A stretch of 64,000 bases of DNA from Povalibacter uvarum (GTDB lineage Bacteria > Pseudomonadota > Gammaproteobacteria > Steroidobacterales > Steroidobacteraceae), in contig NZ_JACHHZ010000001.1 in the NCBI RefSeq assembly GCF_014202975.1, forward strand, positions 124,001 to 188,000, in the 5' to 3' direction. Numbering within the stretch: the stretch's first letter is position 1; every line of letters begins with the position of its first letter. Below are positions 40,823 to 49,613 of the stretch, one piece after another. Below the pieces are notes generated by a model. That model ran no database searches. It had not been told where the DNA came from and worked only from the letters and a program-made list of their open reading frames with translations. Position numbers and translations under genes: made by a program.

Positions 40823-42259
40823 GTGACGGAATATCCTGATCTTCATTTGCATATCGGTGGCGCCTGGAAGAAGACGGCGTCTTCGCAGCCTGTACTGAAT
40901 CCTTCGTCGGAAGCTGTCATCGGCCATGTGCCGGTCGCAACGCGGCAGGATCTGGACGACGCTCTCGAGGCGGCAGAGCACGGATTCAAAGTATGGGCGC
41001 AGTTCTCTCCGAGAAGGCGCGGCGAGATCATGCTCAAAGCCGCTGCGCTGATGCGCGAGCGTTCCGACGAGATAGCTCGCGCCATAACGCTCGAACACGG
41101 CAAGCCGTTCAAGGCCGCGCGGCTGGAAGTGATCCGGGGTTGCGAATTCTTCGAATGGGATGCGGCCGAAGGACAGCGACTCTATGGACGCGTCATCCCG
41201 AGCGAACCGGGGATCAAGTACATCGTGCATCACCAGCCGATCGGCATGGTGGCCGCGTTCTCGCCCTGGAACTTCCCTCTGAGTCAGCCCGCGCGAAAGA
41301 TTGCCGGCGCACTCGCGGCAGGTTGTTCGATCATCATGAAGGCGTCGGAGGAGACGCCCGCTGGCGCGATGCACATTGCTCGCGCACTTCACGATGCCGG
41401 TTTGCCGCCCGGGGTGATGAATCTCGTCTTCGGAGTTCCTTCGGAGATCTCCGAGTATCTGATCCCGCAGGCGCCGATCCGGCTCGTTGCGTTCACGGGG
41501 TCGACCGTTGTCGGAAAGCGGCTGACCCGGATTGCCTCGGAGTACATGAAGCCTGTGCTCATGGAGCTTGGCGGGCATGCGCCGGTCATCGTGTGCGATG
41601 ACGTCGACCCAGTCGAGGCTGCGGTGGTGTCGGCTGTGCGAAAGGCGCGCAACGCAGGGCAGGTGTGCACCTCACCGACGCGGTTCTTCGTTCAGGAGCG
41701 CATCTACGAAGCGTTCGTCAAAGCCTTCGCCGAGAGAGCTCGTGCGGTGGTCGTTGGAGACGGCTTCGAATCGTCGACCGAGATGGGACCGCTCGCCAAT
41801 GATCGACGCATCAAGGCGATGGAAACACTGATTGCCGATGCCGACGGGCAAGGCGCGCGTGTTCTGACCGGTGGCAAGCGTCTCAATCGACCTGGATACT
41901 TTTTCCCGGTGACTGTTCTGGCCGACGTACCGGATTGCGCACGCGTGATGCGTGAAGAGCCGTTCGGGCCGCTTGCGGTGATCAACCCCGTGTCGTCCAT
42001 CGACGAAGCAATCCAGAAAGCGAACTCGCTGCCGTTCGGCCTCGCTGCCTACGCGTTTACGCACTCGGCTCAAAGAGCCAATGAGCTGGCTGAGCGTATC
42101 GAGGCGGGCAACTTCTCCATCAATACGCTCGAGGCCTCCGTGGCCGAGACCCCGTTTGGAGGCGTGAAGGAGAGCGGCTACGGAAGAGAGGGTGGGACGG
42201 AGGGGTTGTTCAACTACACTGTGGTGAAGAATATTTCGCACAGCATGACGATCGTCTAG
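40823..42259 (+). CDS. NAD(P)-dependent aldehyde dehydrogenase (semialdehyde type)
   Basis: 478 aa. Catalytic Cys282 is in KARNAGQVCTSP, general base Glu249 in MELGGHAPV, and the fold motif is FSPWNFPLSQPARKIAGALAAG. It belongs to the succinate/alpha-ketoglutarate semialdehyde dehydrogenase group. The frame is open to 40703, but the family N-terminus fits GTG 40823. It leads a three-gene operon with a DapA-like lyase and an aspartate-dehydrogenase-like protein. It could also supply the alpha-ketoglutarate-semialdehyde step missing from the hydroxyproline cluster at 53762; that is inference. Confidence 0.85.
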   Translation: MTEYPDLHLHIGGAWKKTASSQPVLNPSSEAVIGHVPVATRQDLDDALEAAEHGFKVWAQFSPRRRGEIMLKAAALMRERSDEIARAITLEHGKPFKAARLEVIRGCEFFEWDAAEGQRLYGRVIPSEPGIKYIVHHQPIGMVAAFSPWNFPLSQPARKIAGALAAGCSIIMKASEETPAGAMHIARALHDAGLPPGVMNLVFGVPSEISEYLIPQAPIRLVAFTGSTVVGKRLTRIASEYMKPVLMELGGHAPVIVCDDVDPVEAAVVSAVRKARNAGQVCTSPTRFFVQERIYEAFVKAFAERARAVVVGDGFESSTEMGPLANDRRIKAMETLIADADGQGARVLTGGKRLNRPGYFFPVTVLADVPDCARVMREEPFGPLAVINPVSSIDEAIQKANSLPFGLAAYAFTHSAQRANELAERIEAGNFSINTLEASVAETPFGGVKESGYGREGGTEGLFNYTVVKNISHSMTIV

Positions 42260-42275
42260 GGAAGAAGCCGGCTTC

Positions 42276-42293
42276 GTCATTCCCGCGAAAGCA
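42276..42293 (+). repeat. Half-REP element in the ALDH/DapA-like intergenic gap
   Basis: gtcattcccgcgaaagc is the left arm of the same repeat seen as full pairs at 45536 and 58579. It ends 3 bases before ATG 42297, exactly where a ribosome site would be expected. Confidence 0.7.
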
Positions 42294-42296
42294 GCC

Positions 42297-43256
42297 ATGA
42301 GCAAATACGCACGAAAAGACGCAAAGGCCTACGCGCGAGCTCACCTGAAGGGCATCTGGGCTGCCGCGCTCACGCCTTTCACCGCGACCCTCGACCTGGA
42401 CGAAGACGGCTTCCGCGAAAACATCCGCCACTGGACACAAGGCCTCGGCATCGATGGGCTCTTCATCGCGGGCAAGCAGGGAGAGTTCTTCTCCATGTCG
42501 CTCAAGGAGCGCAAGCGCACTTTCGAGCTGGCGGTCGAGGCCACACCGGGCGGGCATCACACGATCCTGTCGTGCTCGGATCAGAATCTGGATACGGTCA
42601 TTGACCTCGCCCGACATGCGCAGGCGATCGGGGCTGATTTCATCGTCGTCCACGCGCCGATCCTGCATTTCCACAAAGCACAGGATGAAACGGTTCTTGC
42701 TTACTACAACGCCATCGCGAAGGCCGTCGACATCGGGATCGCGCTGTGGAGCCATCCGGACAGCGGCTACCTGCTTTCGCCGCAACTCTGCAATCGCCTC
42801 GCCGACATCGAGAACGTGGTTGCAATCAAGTACAGCGTGCCGCGCCCCATGTACACCGAGCTGACGCGACTTGCGGGCGATCGGCTCATCGTCAGCACCG
42901 CTTCGGAAGAAGAGTGGCTGGACAACATCGTCGAGCTGAACTGGCAGGTTTACCTGTGCTCGTCGCCGCCGTATCTGACGCAGACACTCGTGGATCGCAG
43001 GATGAAGGAGTACACCGAGCTGGCTTTCAGCGGCAAGGTTCAACAGGCCCGCCTCGTTCGTGACAGCCTGAATCCGGTACGTGAGGCCTTGCGTTCCACG
43101 CGCCCGGCGGAGAAGCCTCACTCGCACCAGAAATACTGGCAGGAGCTTCTCGGCCAGGTGGGCGGAAGAGTCAGGGCGCCGCTGCTGGAACTGACTGACG
43201 CTGAGAAGCGCGCGACGCGAGCCGCATTCGAAGCGTGCGGACTGAAGCTGACTTGA
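42297..43256 (+). CDS. Dihydrodipicolinate synthase-family lyase with atypical active site
   Basis: 319 aa TIM-barrel. The Schiff-base lysine is in VVAIKYSV. The usual GTTGE loop reads GKQGEFF, and the segment that normally holds the catalytic tyrosine (PYYNRP-like) reads HAPILHFHKAQD, so the standard Tyr is absent. A different substrate from dihydrodipicolinate is therefore likely, probably a 2-oxo acid. No Shine-Dalgarno is visible; a half-REP occupies that position. The stop overlaps the next start (TGATG at 43254-43258). Confidence 0.85.
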   Translation: MSKYARKDAKAYARAHLKGIWAAALTPFTATLDLDEDGFRENIRHWTQGLGIDGLFIAGKQGEFFSMSLKERKRTFELAVEATPGGHHTILSCSDQNLDTVIDLARHAQAIGADFIVVHAPILHFHKAQDETVLAYYNAIAKAVDIGIALWSHPDSGYLLSPQLCNRLADIENVVAIKYSVPRPMYTELTRLAGDRLIVSTASEEEWLDNIVELNWQVYLCSSPPYLTQTLVDRRMKEYTELAFSGKVQQARLVRDSLNPVREALRSTRPAEKPHSHQKYWQELLGQVGGRVRAPLLELTDAEKRATRAAFEACGLKLT

Positions 43257-44071
43257 TGGCCATGCGCAGGAAATCCCTTCGGATCGCCTTGATTGGCTGG
43301 GGTGCCATCAGCCGGCGTGTAGCGGAGCTGTTGTCGCTGCGTTCGGCGGGTTCGGTCTCCATCGTGGCGATCGCCAAACGCGATGCGGCTGCGGCTACGT
43401 CGCTGCCTGCGAACGCGGCCGTCGTGACTACGACGGAAGAGCTCGCGGGACTCGATCTCGATATGGTCGTGGAAGCCGCCAGCCGTGAAGCTGTCGCCCT
43501 TTGGGGTGAGGCTGCGCTGCGGAGTTCGAGAGCGTTCGTAGTCGCTTCAACGAGCGCGTTCTGCGACACGAGTCTGCTCGATGGATTGGTCCGATCGGCA
43601 GAGGAGCACGGCAGCCAGCTCATCATTCCGCCGGGAGCGCTCGCGGGGGTCGATGCGCTCGTCGCGGCATCTGCGCTGCCGCTCGAAAGCGTGATTCACC
43701 GCATCGTCAAGCCACCCGCTGCGTGGCGCGGCACAGCTGCGGAATCCCTGATCGCGCTCGATGGTCTGACGCGGGCCGCTACGTTCTACTCAGGCACCGC
43801 CAGAGAAGCGGCAGCGCAGTTTCCCAAGAATGCGAATGTCACCGTGATCTCGGCGCTCGCGGGAGTCGGGCTCGACAGAACAACCGTTGAGCTTGTCGCG
43901 GACCCGGACGTCCAGGACAACATTCATGTGCTCAAAGCAGTCGGTGCGTTCGGCAAGCTCGAGATCCGCATCGAGAACAAGCCGCTGGCCGCCAATCCGA
44001 AGTCTTCGGAGATGGCGGCTCTAAGCCTCGTCAGAATCGTCGAGAATCACGCAAGAGCGCTGGTACGCTGA
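43256..44071 (+). CDS. Aspartate-dehydrogenase-like NAD(P) oxidoreductase
   Basis: 271 aa. An N-terminal Rossmann fold (IALIGWGAISRRVAELL) and the AspDH C-terminal domain (IIPPGALAGVDALVAAS, FPKNANVTVISALAGVGLD) match NadX-type L-aspartate dehydrogenases. These oxidise L-aspartate to iminoaspartate/oxaloacetate with NAD(P). Here it is in an operon with an aldehyde dehydrogenase and a DapA-like lyase rather than with NAD-synthesis genes, so it likely acts on an amino acid in a degradation pathway. It ends 8 bases before the convergent ALDH gene. Confidence 0.83.
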   Translation: MAMRRKSLRIALIGWGAISRRVAELLSLRSAGSVSIVAIAKRDAAAATSLPANAAVVTTTEELAGLDLDMVVEAASREAVALWGEAALRSSRAFVVASTSAFCDTSLLDGLVRSAEEHGSQLIIPPGALAGVDALVAASALPLESVIHRIVKPPAAWRGTAAESLIALDGLTRAATFYSGTAREAAAQFPKNANVTVISALAGVGLDRTTVELVADPDVQDNIHVLKAVGAFGKLEIRIENKPLAANPKSSEMAALSLVRIVENHARALVR

Positions 44072-44079
44072 CTCGAGGC

Positions 44080-45516
44080 TCAAGTCACGTACTTGATGAG
44101 CATCTCGCTCAGGCGGCGCTTCCGCTCGTTGTAGGGAGGGAAGAGCATTTCGAGCGCTGACAGCGGCCCGGCGGACATCACTGCGCGTTCGTGAGAGAAC
44201 GCCTTGAAGCCGAAGAAGCCGTGGGCATTGCCGATGCCCGAGTTGTTCACGCCGCCGAACGGCAGATTGTGCTGGGCGAATTGCTGCAGGCACAGGTTGA
44301 CGCACAGGCTGCCGGAGCTCGTGTTCGTCCTGAGCGCTTCGACGGTGCGATCGTTCTTCGTCCACGCGTAGAGCGCCAGAGGCTTCGTTCCCGCGTTGAT
44401 CTCCGCGATCACTGCGTCGAGCGAATCGAATGTCAGGATCGGCAGTACCGGTCCAAAGATTTCTTCTCCACGAATCGACGCACTCGGCGGCACATCGCGC
44501 AGCAGCGTTGGCGCCACGTAGCGCGAATCGACATCGTAGGTGCCGCCGTACGCAACCTTGCCGCCCGACTTCACTGCGTCGTCGATGAGCCGGCCGACGC
44601 GCTCAGCGTGTCGACGGTGGATCATCCGGGGAAAGTCCGCACTGCTCTTGATCGCTGCATCAGTGGCGCCGTAACGCCCTGCGATCGTGCTGCGGCAAAG
44701 TTCGACGAAGCGGTCCGCGACATCGCGATGTACGTACACATAGTCGGGGGCGATGCAGGTCTGGCCGGCATTCACCAGCTTGCCCCACATGACGTGTTCG
44801 GCAGCGTTATGAAGGTTCGCAGTGGCGTCGATGACGACTGGCGACTTGCCTCCCAGTTCGAGGGTTACCGAAGCGAGATGCGTCGCGGCTGCGGCCATGA
44901 CCTTCTTGCCGACGCCCGGGGAGCCGGTGAAGAAGATGTGATCAAACGGGAGCGAGAGGAGGGCGGTGGCCGTTTCAGCCGCGCCTTCCACGACGGCGAC
45001 CTCGTCGACGGCGAATACCGCGCTGACGATGTCCTGCACGACGCGATTCGTGTGCGGCGTGAACTCCGACGGTTTGAGAATCGCCGTATTGCCCGCGGCT
45101 ACCGCCGAGACCAGCGGTCCCAGGGCCAGGCTCAGCGGATAGTTCCAGGGGCTGATGATCAGGCATCGGCCCTTCGGCTGATACACCACGCGGGAAGTCG
45201 TGCCGAGCGCCGCCATCGTCGGGCGAATGCGGTGCGGCTTCATCCAGCGTTTCAGATTCGAGATGGAGTGCTTCAGTTCGCCGACGAGAGGCAGCACTTC
45301 CGTCAGATTTGTTTCAGTCGGATGCTTGCCCAGGTCTCGCTGCGTCGCCTCAGCAATCGCGTCCTTACGCGCGAGAATGGCGTCGAGCAGCTTCGTGAGC
45401 TTGAGGCGTCGCTCCGCCGCGGTGGATTGCCTCAGTCTCAATGCCGTTGCGGCGTGAGACTCGAACAGCCTGTCGACGGACACGGAGGTGAGGTCGCGGT
45501 CGGGCATGGCACTCAT
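44080..45516 (-). CDS. Aldehyde dehydrogenase, ALDH3/coniferyl-aldehyde type
   Basis: 478 aa. The catalytic Cys is in GKLVNAGQTCIAPDYVYV and the general base Glu in VTLELGGKSPVV. The short ALDH3 architecture and PPYNERKRRL near the C-terminus fit fatty/aryl aldehyde dehydrogenases. ATG 45516 is chosen because GGAG lies 7 bases upstream, while the earlier ATG at 45540 lies inside a REPIN. It follows the TonB receptor on the same strand and may oxidise an aldehyde made by the upstream redox genes; the REPIN and a hairpin between them could uncouple it. Confidence 0.87.
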   Translation of the reverse strand: MSAMPDRDLTSVSVDRLFESHAATALRLRQSTAAERRLKLTKLLDAILARKDAIAEATQRDLGKHPTETNLTEVLPLVGELKHSISNLKRWMKPHRIRPTMAALGTTSRVVYQPKGRCLIISPWNYPLSLALGPLVSAVAAGNTAILKPSEFTPHTNRVVQDIVSAVFAVDEVAVVEGAAETATALLSLPFDHIFFTGSPGVGKKVMAAAATHLASVTLELGGKSPVVIDATANLHNAAEHVMWGKLVNAGQTCIAPDYVYVHRDVADRFVELCRSTIAGRYGATDAAIKSSADFPRMIHRRHAERVGRLIDDAVKSGGKVAYGGTYDVDSRYVAPTLLRDVPPSASIRGEEIFGPVLPILTFDSLDAVIAEINAGTKPLALYAWTKNDRTVEALRTNTSSGSLCVNLCLQQFAQHNLPFGGVNNSGIGNAHGFFGFKAFSHERAVMSAGPLSALEMLFPPYNERKRRLSEMLIKYVT

Positions 45517-45535
45517 GGGCGGGCTCCGGGAGTCA

Positions 45536-45601
45536 GTCATTCCCGCGCAAGCGGGAATCCATCTGGATCAAGGCATGGACTCCCGCGTGCGCGGGAGTGA
45601 C
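45536..45601. repeat. REPIN: two inverted REP units
   Basis: gtcattcccgcgcaagcgggaatcca is followed after a short spacer by tggactcccgcgtgcgcgggagtgac, the same unit in inverted orientation. The 66-bp element matches the one at 58579 in layout and termini (GTCA...TGAC). No RAYT transposase is in the window, so it would be mobilised in trans. Confidence 0.8.
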
Positions 45602-45607
45602 AAGATC

Positions 45608-45637
45608 GGGCGCGCCTGCGCAATCGCAGGCGCGCCC
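45608..45637 (-). terminator. 13-bp stem hairpin after the TonB-receptor gene
   Basis: gggcgcgcctgcg / cgcaggcgcgccc with the loop caat forms a perfect 13-bp stem 8 bases after the receptor stop. The following bases on the minus strand (atcttg) give only a weak U-tract. It probably ends or attenuates the cytochrome/TonB-receptor transcript before the ALDH gene. Confidence 0.65.
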
Positions 45638-45645
45638 AGGTTACA

Positions 45646-48066
45646 TCAGAACGAGAATGTCGCTTCCAGCCCCCACATGCGGGGCTCGGAGATCGACGCG
45701 AACGGCGTCCCGAACGTGTCACGCGTGATGTTGTTGATGCCCGTCACGTACTGATCGTCGAGCACGTTGGTCACGTAGCCCGCGAGGCCGAACGTGTTGT
45801 TCGCGCTGGTCCAGCCGAGCCGCATGTCGAGACGCTGCGTATCTTCGCCGACCTGGAAGGAAGTCTGCAGCGAGCAGTCTCCCTGGCGCTCGGAGTCGGC
45901 ATTGCAACGCGATTCGCCGCGATAGGCGTAACGGCCCGACAGCTGCAGATCGCCAGCATTGCCCAGCAGCCACTCGTAGCTCGCGCCCAGCGAAGCGCTG
46001 AGATGCGGCTCACCCGTCGGCTGGCCGGAAAGGTCGATCGGATCGTCGCCCAGCGTCGTCTTTTCCTTGTACGTCGAGTCGATATACGCGACGTTCGCGT
46101 ACAGCGTGAAGTGGTCGAGCGGCCGCCATTGCGCGTCGACATCGATGCCCCACGCTTCCTCGTCGCTCGTGTCGATCACATACCGCGGAATTTCGCCGGA
46201 GGAACCGTCGTCCAGCGTGATCGCCTGCTTGTTGTCGTAGATGTAGTAGTAGACGGAGGCATTCAGCACCACACCCGCATCCGGGATCACGCTCTTGATG
46301 CCCGTTTCGAGGTTCCAGACGTCCTCGTTCTCGAACTGCGATGCGACCTCGACGCTGTTGTAGCCGCCGGCCTTGTAACCCTTGGCGAGCGAGCCGAACA
46401 CCATGACGTTCGGGTTGATCTTGTAGTCGAGCACGAAACGCGGGCTGACGTCGTCCCAGGAGTCCTTGTCCGTGTAGCCGCCCGGCGGCGTGTCCGTAGT
46501 GAAGATGATGTCTGAGAAGCGGTAGGCCTCCGCCGGGATTGGCCACATCGTGAAGAAGCCAGCCTGCTCGAGTCCTGCGATGGCTTCATCGAGCTCCGGC
46601 GTCTCATGCGGACCATTGGTCCACGTGAACTTCTTGGTGTCGCGAGTGAAGCGCAAGCCGAACGTCAGGTTGGTCTTGTCGTTGAGGTGCCAGATCACGT
46701 CGCCGAATGCGGCGTACGCTTCGAAGTCGCCGTTGTTGTACATCGCTTCGCGCCACGGCATGCCGAGCAGAGAGACCGGGATCCCCAGATCCGCGAGGAA
46801 GGCGGTGGTGCCGCCGTACAGCGGGAAGGGGATACCCAGACCGTCCCAGATGCCCAGGTTCGTTCCGAGCGTGTCGATGCCATCCGTGTACGTGTGCGTA
46901 TCGCTGATCTGGTCGGCCTTCTCCTGGTAATAGCTCACGCCCGCGACCCAGTCGATCCGGTCGGTCCTGCCGGAGAACTTGAACTCCTGGTAGAAGCTCT
47001 CGTTGCTCTCGATGTTCGCCGTGTCGAAGTACACCCCGATCAGGTTCGTGCCGTCTTCGTCTTCACGGTTGACGGTATCGAACTGACGCCACGACGTGCT
47101 GGAGCGGAAGTCCGCCGAGCCGAACGTGTGATCGATGAACAGGTTCACCTGGTCGAGCTTGCGCGACTCCTCGTTGCCGACGACGTCGTTGTAGACCGGT
47201 GCGTTGCGAGGGTCGATGTATGTCGCAGGGTCCGCAGGGTAGGGGATCGTCGTCTGACCCGCGGCTACAGGGATGATGCCGATCGCCGGGCGCGCGAGCT
47301 GATCGAGATCGTCATGATCCCAGGAGAGGGTCGCGCTCGTGTTGTCGGAAAGCGCCCAGCGCAGCGCGACGCGACCGGCCCAGTTCTCCTCAGGCAGGAG
47401 GTCCTGGCCGGTGGCCGCATCCTGGATCCAGCCGTCGCTCTTGTTGTAGACGCCGTTGATGCGCAGCGCGAGGCTGTCGCCGATCGGTGTGTTCAACATG
47501 CCTTCGTAGTACTGCTTGCCGTACTGACCGACGCGCACGCGCAGCAACGAGTGGAACTCGTCTTCAGGCTGGCGAGTGACGATCGAGATTGCGCCGGCGG
47601 CGCTGTTGCGGCCGAACAAGGTGCCTTGCGGCCCTTTCAGAACTTCGATCCGCTCGATGTCGTTGAAGGCGAGCAGCGAAGCGCCGGAGCGTGCTGCATA
47701 GATGCCATCGACGTACACGCCCACCGCGGGATCGGTGCCGATGCCGAAGTCGTCGGTCGCAATGCCGCGGATCTCATAGCGCGGTTGCGTGGGGCTACCA
47801 TCAGAGATCACCAGCCCGGGCACGAACCCGTTCAGGTCGCCAAGGTTTTCCGCTGCGACGTCGTCGATCAGCTTGCTGTCCACGACCTGCATCGCGATCG
47901 GGACATCCTGCAGCGATTGGGTACGCCGCTGCGCTGTCACCAGGATCTCCTCGATCTCGTTGCTGGTCTCCTGCGCCACTACGACGCCGGGCGTCGTGGC
48001 CGCGAAGCCCGCGCCCGTCAGCACCGTCATCACCGCGTACGCGAGCCTGTTCCTGCGATTATTCAT
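45646..48066 (-). CDS. TonB-dependent outer-membrane receptor
   Basis: 806 aa. A signal peptide (about residues 1-32) and TonB box EEILVTAQRR are followed by a plug domain (LNGFVPGLVISDG, RYEIRGIATDDFGIGTDPAV, RIEVLKGPQGTLFGRNSAAG). The large barrel ends GLEATFSF. It begins 23 bases after the beta-helix/cytochrome gene, so the imported ligand is probably linked to the periplasmic redox proteins of the operon. The barrel loops (for example YYIYDNKQAITLDDG) give no ligand clue. Confidence 0.92.
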   Translation of the reverse strand: MNNRRNRLAYAVMTVLTGAGFAATTPGVVVAQETSNEIEEILVTAQRRTQSLQDVPIAMQVVDSKLIDDVAAENLGDLNGFVPGLVISDGSPTQPRYEIRGIATDDFGIGTDPAVGVYVDGIYAARSGASLLAFNDIERIEVLKGPQGTLFGRNSAAGAISIVTRQPEDEFHSLLRVRVGQYGKQYYEGMLNTPIGDSLALRINGVYNKSDGWIQDAATGQDLLPEENWAGRVALRWALSDNTSATLSWDHDDLDQLARPAIGIIPVAAGQTTIPYPADPATYIDPRNAPVYNDVVGNEESRKLDQVNLFIDHTFGSADFRSSTSWRQFDTVNREDEDGTNLIGVYFDTANIESNESFYQEFKFSGRTDRIDWVAGVSYYQEKADQISDTHTYTDGIDTLGTNLGIWDGLGIPFPLYGGTTAFLADLGIPVSLLGMPWREAMYNNGDFEAYAAFGDVIWHLNDKTNLTFGLRFTRDTKKFTWTNGPHETPELDEAIAGLEQAGFFTMWPIPAEAYRFSDIIFTTDTPPGGYTDKDSWDDVSPRFVLDYKINPNVMVFGSLAKGYKAGGYNSVEVASQFENEDVWNLETGIKSVIPDAGVVLNASVYYYIYDNKQAITLDDGSSGEIPRYVIDTSDEEAWGIDVDAQWRPLDHFTLYANVAYIDSTYKEKTTLGDDPIDLSGQPTGEPHLSASLGASYEWLLGNAGDLQLSGRYAYRGESRCNADSERQGDCSLQTSFQVGEDTQRLDMRLGWTSANNTFGLAGYVTNVLDDQYVTGINNITRDTFGTPFASISEPRMWGLEATFSF

Positions 48067-48089
48067 GAGTCTTCGTCTCCGTCGTCAGG

Positions 48090-49613
48090 TCAATTGGTCA
48101 CTTGCAGCATGTATTGCGCCACCGCGAGACGGGTCTCGGGGTCGAGATAGTCCTGCGGCGGCATTTCGGGATAGTCATCGCGCTTCTTGGTCGGCTTCGC
48201 GATGAAGTCGGCGAGGCCCTGGGGGTTGTCCATGTAGAGCGCCTGGATCACCTGCACCGGCGGGCCGATCATGCGGCCGTTGTACGTGTGACAGCCGGTG
48301 CAGATGCCGAGGTAGACGACCTTGCCGCGTTCGCCGGGCTTGATTTCGCGCGGCGGTACGGGCGGCAGCAGGTAGTTCACCGTGGCGGCGGTATTGGTGA
48401 AGTCGCACTCGGCGAAGTCGTCGACGCCCGCAGTGATGTACTGATGGCGATTGACGATGCAGCTGCCCGGGCTCGGGCCAACGCGCACGATGTCGAGATT
48501 CTTGCGACCCACTTTGCCATCCGCGAGCAGCAGCGCCTTCGCTTCCGGAATCGTGTCGTAGCCGTTCCTCAGCATCACGTTGTCGAGGATCTTCACGCGA
48601 TCCGAGTTCGGATCCGATTCGGGATCGGCAGTGATGTTCGAGGCGTTGGCGTGATCCGTGATGATCATGCCGGCCACCTTGTTGTCGGAGATGATGTTGC
48701 TTTCGACGACGACGTCATCAGCCGCCATGATCAGGATGCCCGTGCCGGCCGGAATGCCGGACACAGTGGAGCCGGGAGCACCAAAGTTCGGGTGATTGTT
48801 TCCGACGACGAAGTTGTTGCGGAAGATCACATCGACGGTGTCCTTGATCGGCAGCCCCGGCGTCACGAACGCGAGCAGGCCGCCCGAGTTGTTGTGCACG
48901 TAGTTGTTCTCGACGATCGCATGGCGGCTGTTCTCGATCTCGATGCCGGCGACGCTGTCGAACACGTCGTTGTGCGCAACCAGGATGTTGTCGCTCATGC
49001 CGATGTAAATCGCGGCATCGGCAATGCCGGAGACCACGTTGTGCTCGACGATGCCGTTCTGGCCGAGCTGCGGGAAGATGCCGTACACGCCGGACTCCGC
49101 GATCACGTTGTTGCGGATCTCGAAGTTGTTGCCGGCCTGGCCCATGATCCCGTTGCCCTTGTAGTTGCGGATCTCGAGGTTCTCGGCGACGAAGTTGTTG
49201 CCGGAATAGAGAATCGCGTCGTTGAGCTTCTTCTGCCCATCGAGCACGGGTCGGCGACCTTCTTCGATGACACCGATGATGCGAATGTCGTCTTTGTCGA
49301 TGTACACCGTCTCGTGATACGTGCCGGGCATCACGCGCACGATGGTTCCTTTCGGAGCCGCTTTGATCGCTGCCTGGATCGATTCACCGTCCTTGACGAC
49401 GACGATGTTCGTCGGCGCCGGTCCGGCCACCGAGCGGATGACGCCCTCAGGCTTGGTGGCGGCATCCGCCTTGAAGCCGCCGCTGTAGCTGGCGCCGCTT
49501 GTCGACGAACTGATCGTCAGGTCCTGTTTGCCGCTGCGGCCGAAGTACGTACCAGCGCCGAAGGCCACTGCGGCCACCAGCACTCCCAGGATGAGCCCCT
49601 TCTTCATCTTCAT
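48090..49613 (-). CDS. Periplasmic parallel beta-helix protein fused to cytochrome c
   Basis: 507 aa. An N-terminal signal/anchor (residues 5-24) is followed by a right-handed parallel beta-helix over about residues 65-400. Its many Asn-rich turns (NNFVAENLEIRNYKGNGI, NIISDNKVAGMIITDH) give the CASH/NosD-like pattern. The last 75 residues are a cytochrome c domain with CTGCH (438-442) and a likely axial Met484 (YPEMPPQDY). Beta-helix proteins of this type are known in two-gene pairs with cytochrome-like partners of unknown role; here the cytochrome is fused. Its start overlaps the peroxidase stop (ATGA). Confidence 0.85.
   Translation of the reverse strand: MKMKKGLILGVLVAAVAFGAGTYFGRSGKQDLTISSSTSGASYSGGFKADAATKPEGVIRSVAGPAPTNIVVVKDGESIQAAIKAAPKGTIVRVMPGTYHETVYIDKDDIRIIGVIEEGRRPVLDGQKKLNDAILYSGNNFVAENLEIRNYKGNGIMGQAGNNFEIRNNVIAESGVYGIFPQLGQNGIVEHNVVSGIADAAIYIGMSDNILVAHNDVFDSVAGIEIENSRHAIVENNYVHNNSGGLLAFVTPGLPIKDTVDVIFRNNFVVGNNHPNFGAPGSTVSGIPAGTGILIMAADDVVVESNIISDNKVAGMIITDHANASNITADPESDPNSDRVKILDNVMLRNGYDTIPEAKALLLADGKVGRKNLDIVRVGPSPGSCIVNRHQYITAGVDDFAECDFTNTAATVNYLLPPVPPREIKPGERGKVVYLGICTGCHTYNGRMIGPPVQVIQALYMDNPQGLADFIAKPTKKRDDYPEMPPQDYLDPETRLAVAQYMLQVTN

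Noticed and set aside
40465-40839. 124-codon plus-strand frame before the ALDH gene
   Set aside because: No ribosome site, no recognisable fold, and the region holds the inverted repeats expected of a promoter.
46606-48150. 514-codon plus-strand frame antisense to the TonB receptor
   Set aside because: Arg/Val/Asp-rich low-information sequence; the minus strand encodes an unmistakable TonB receptor.
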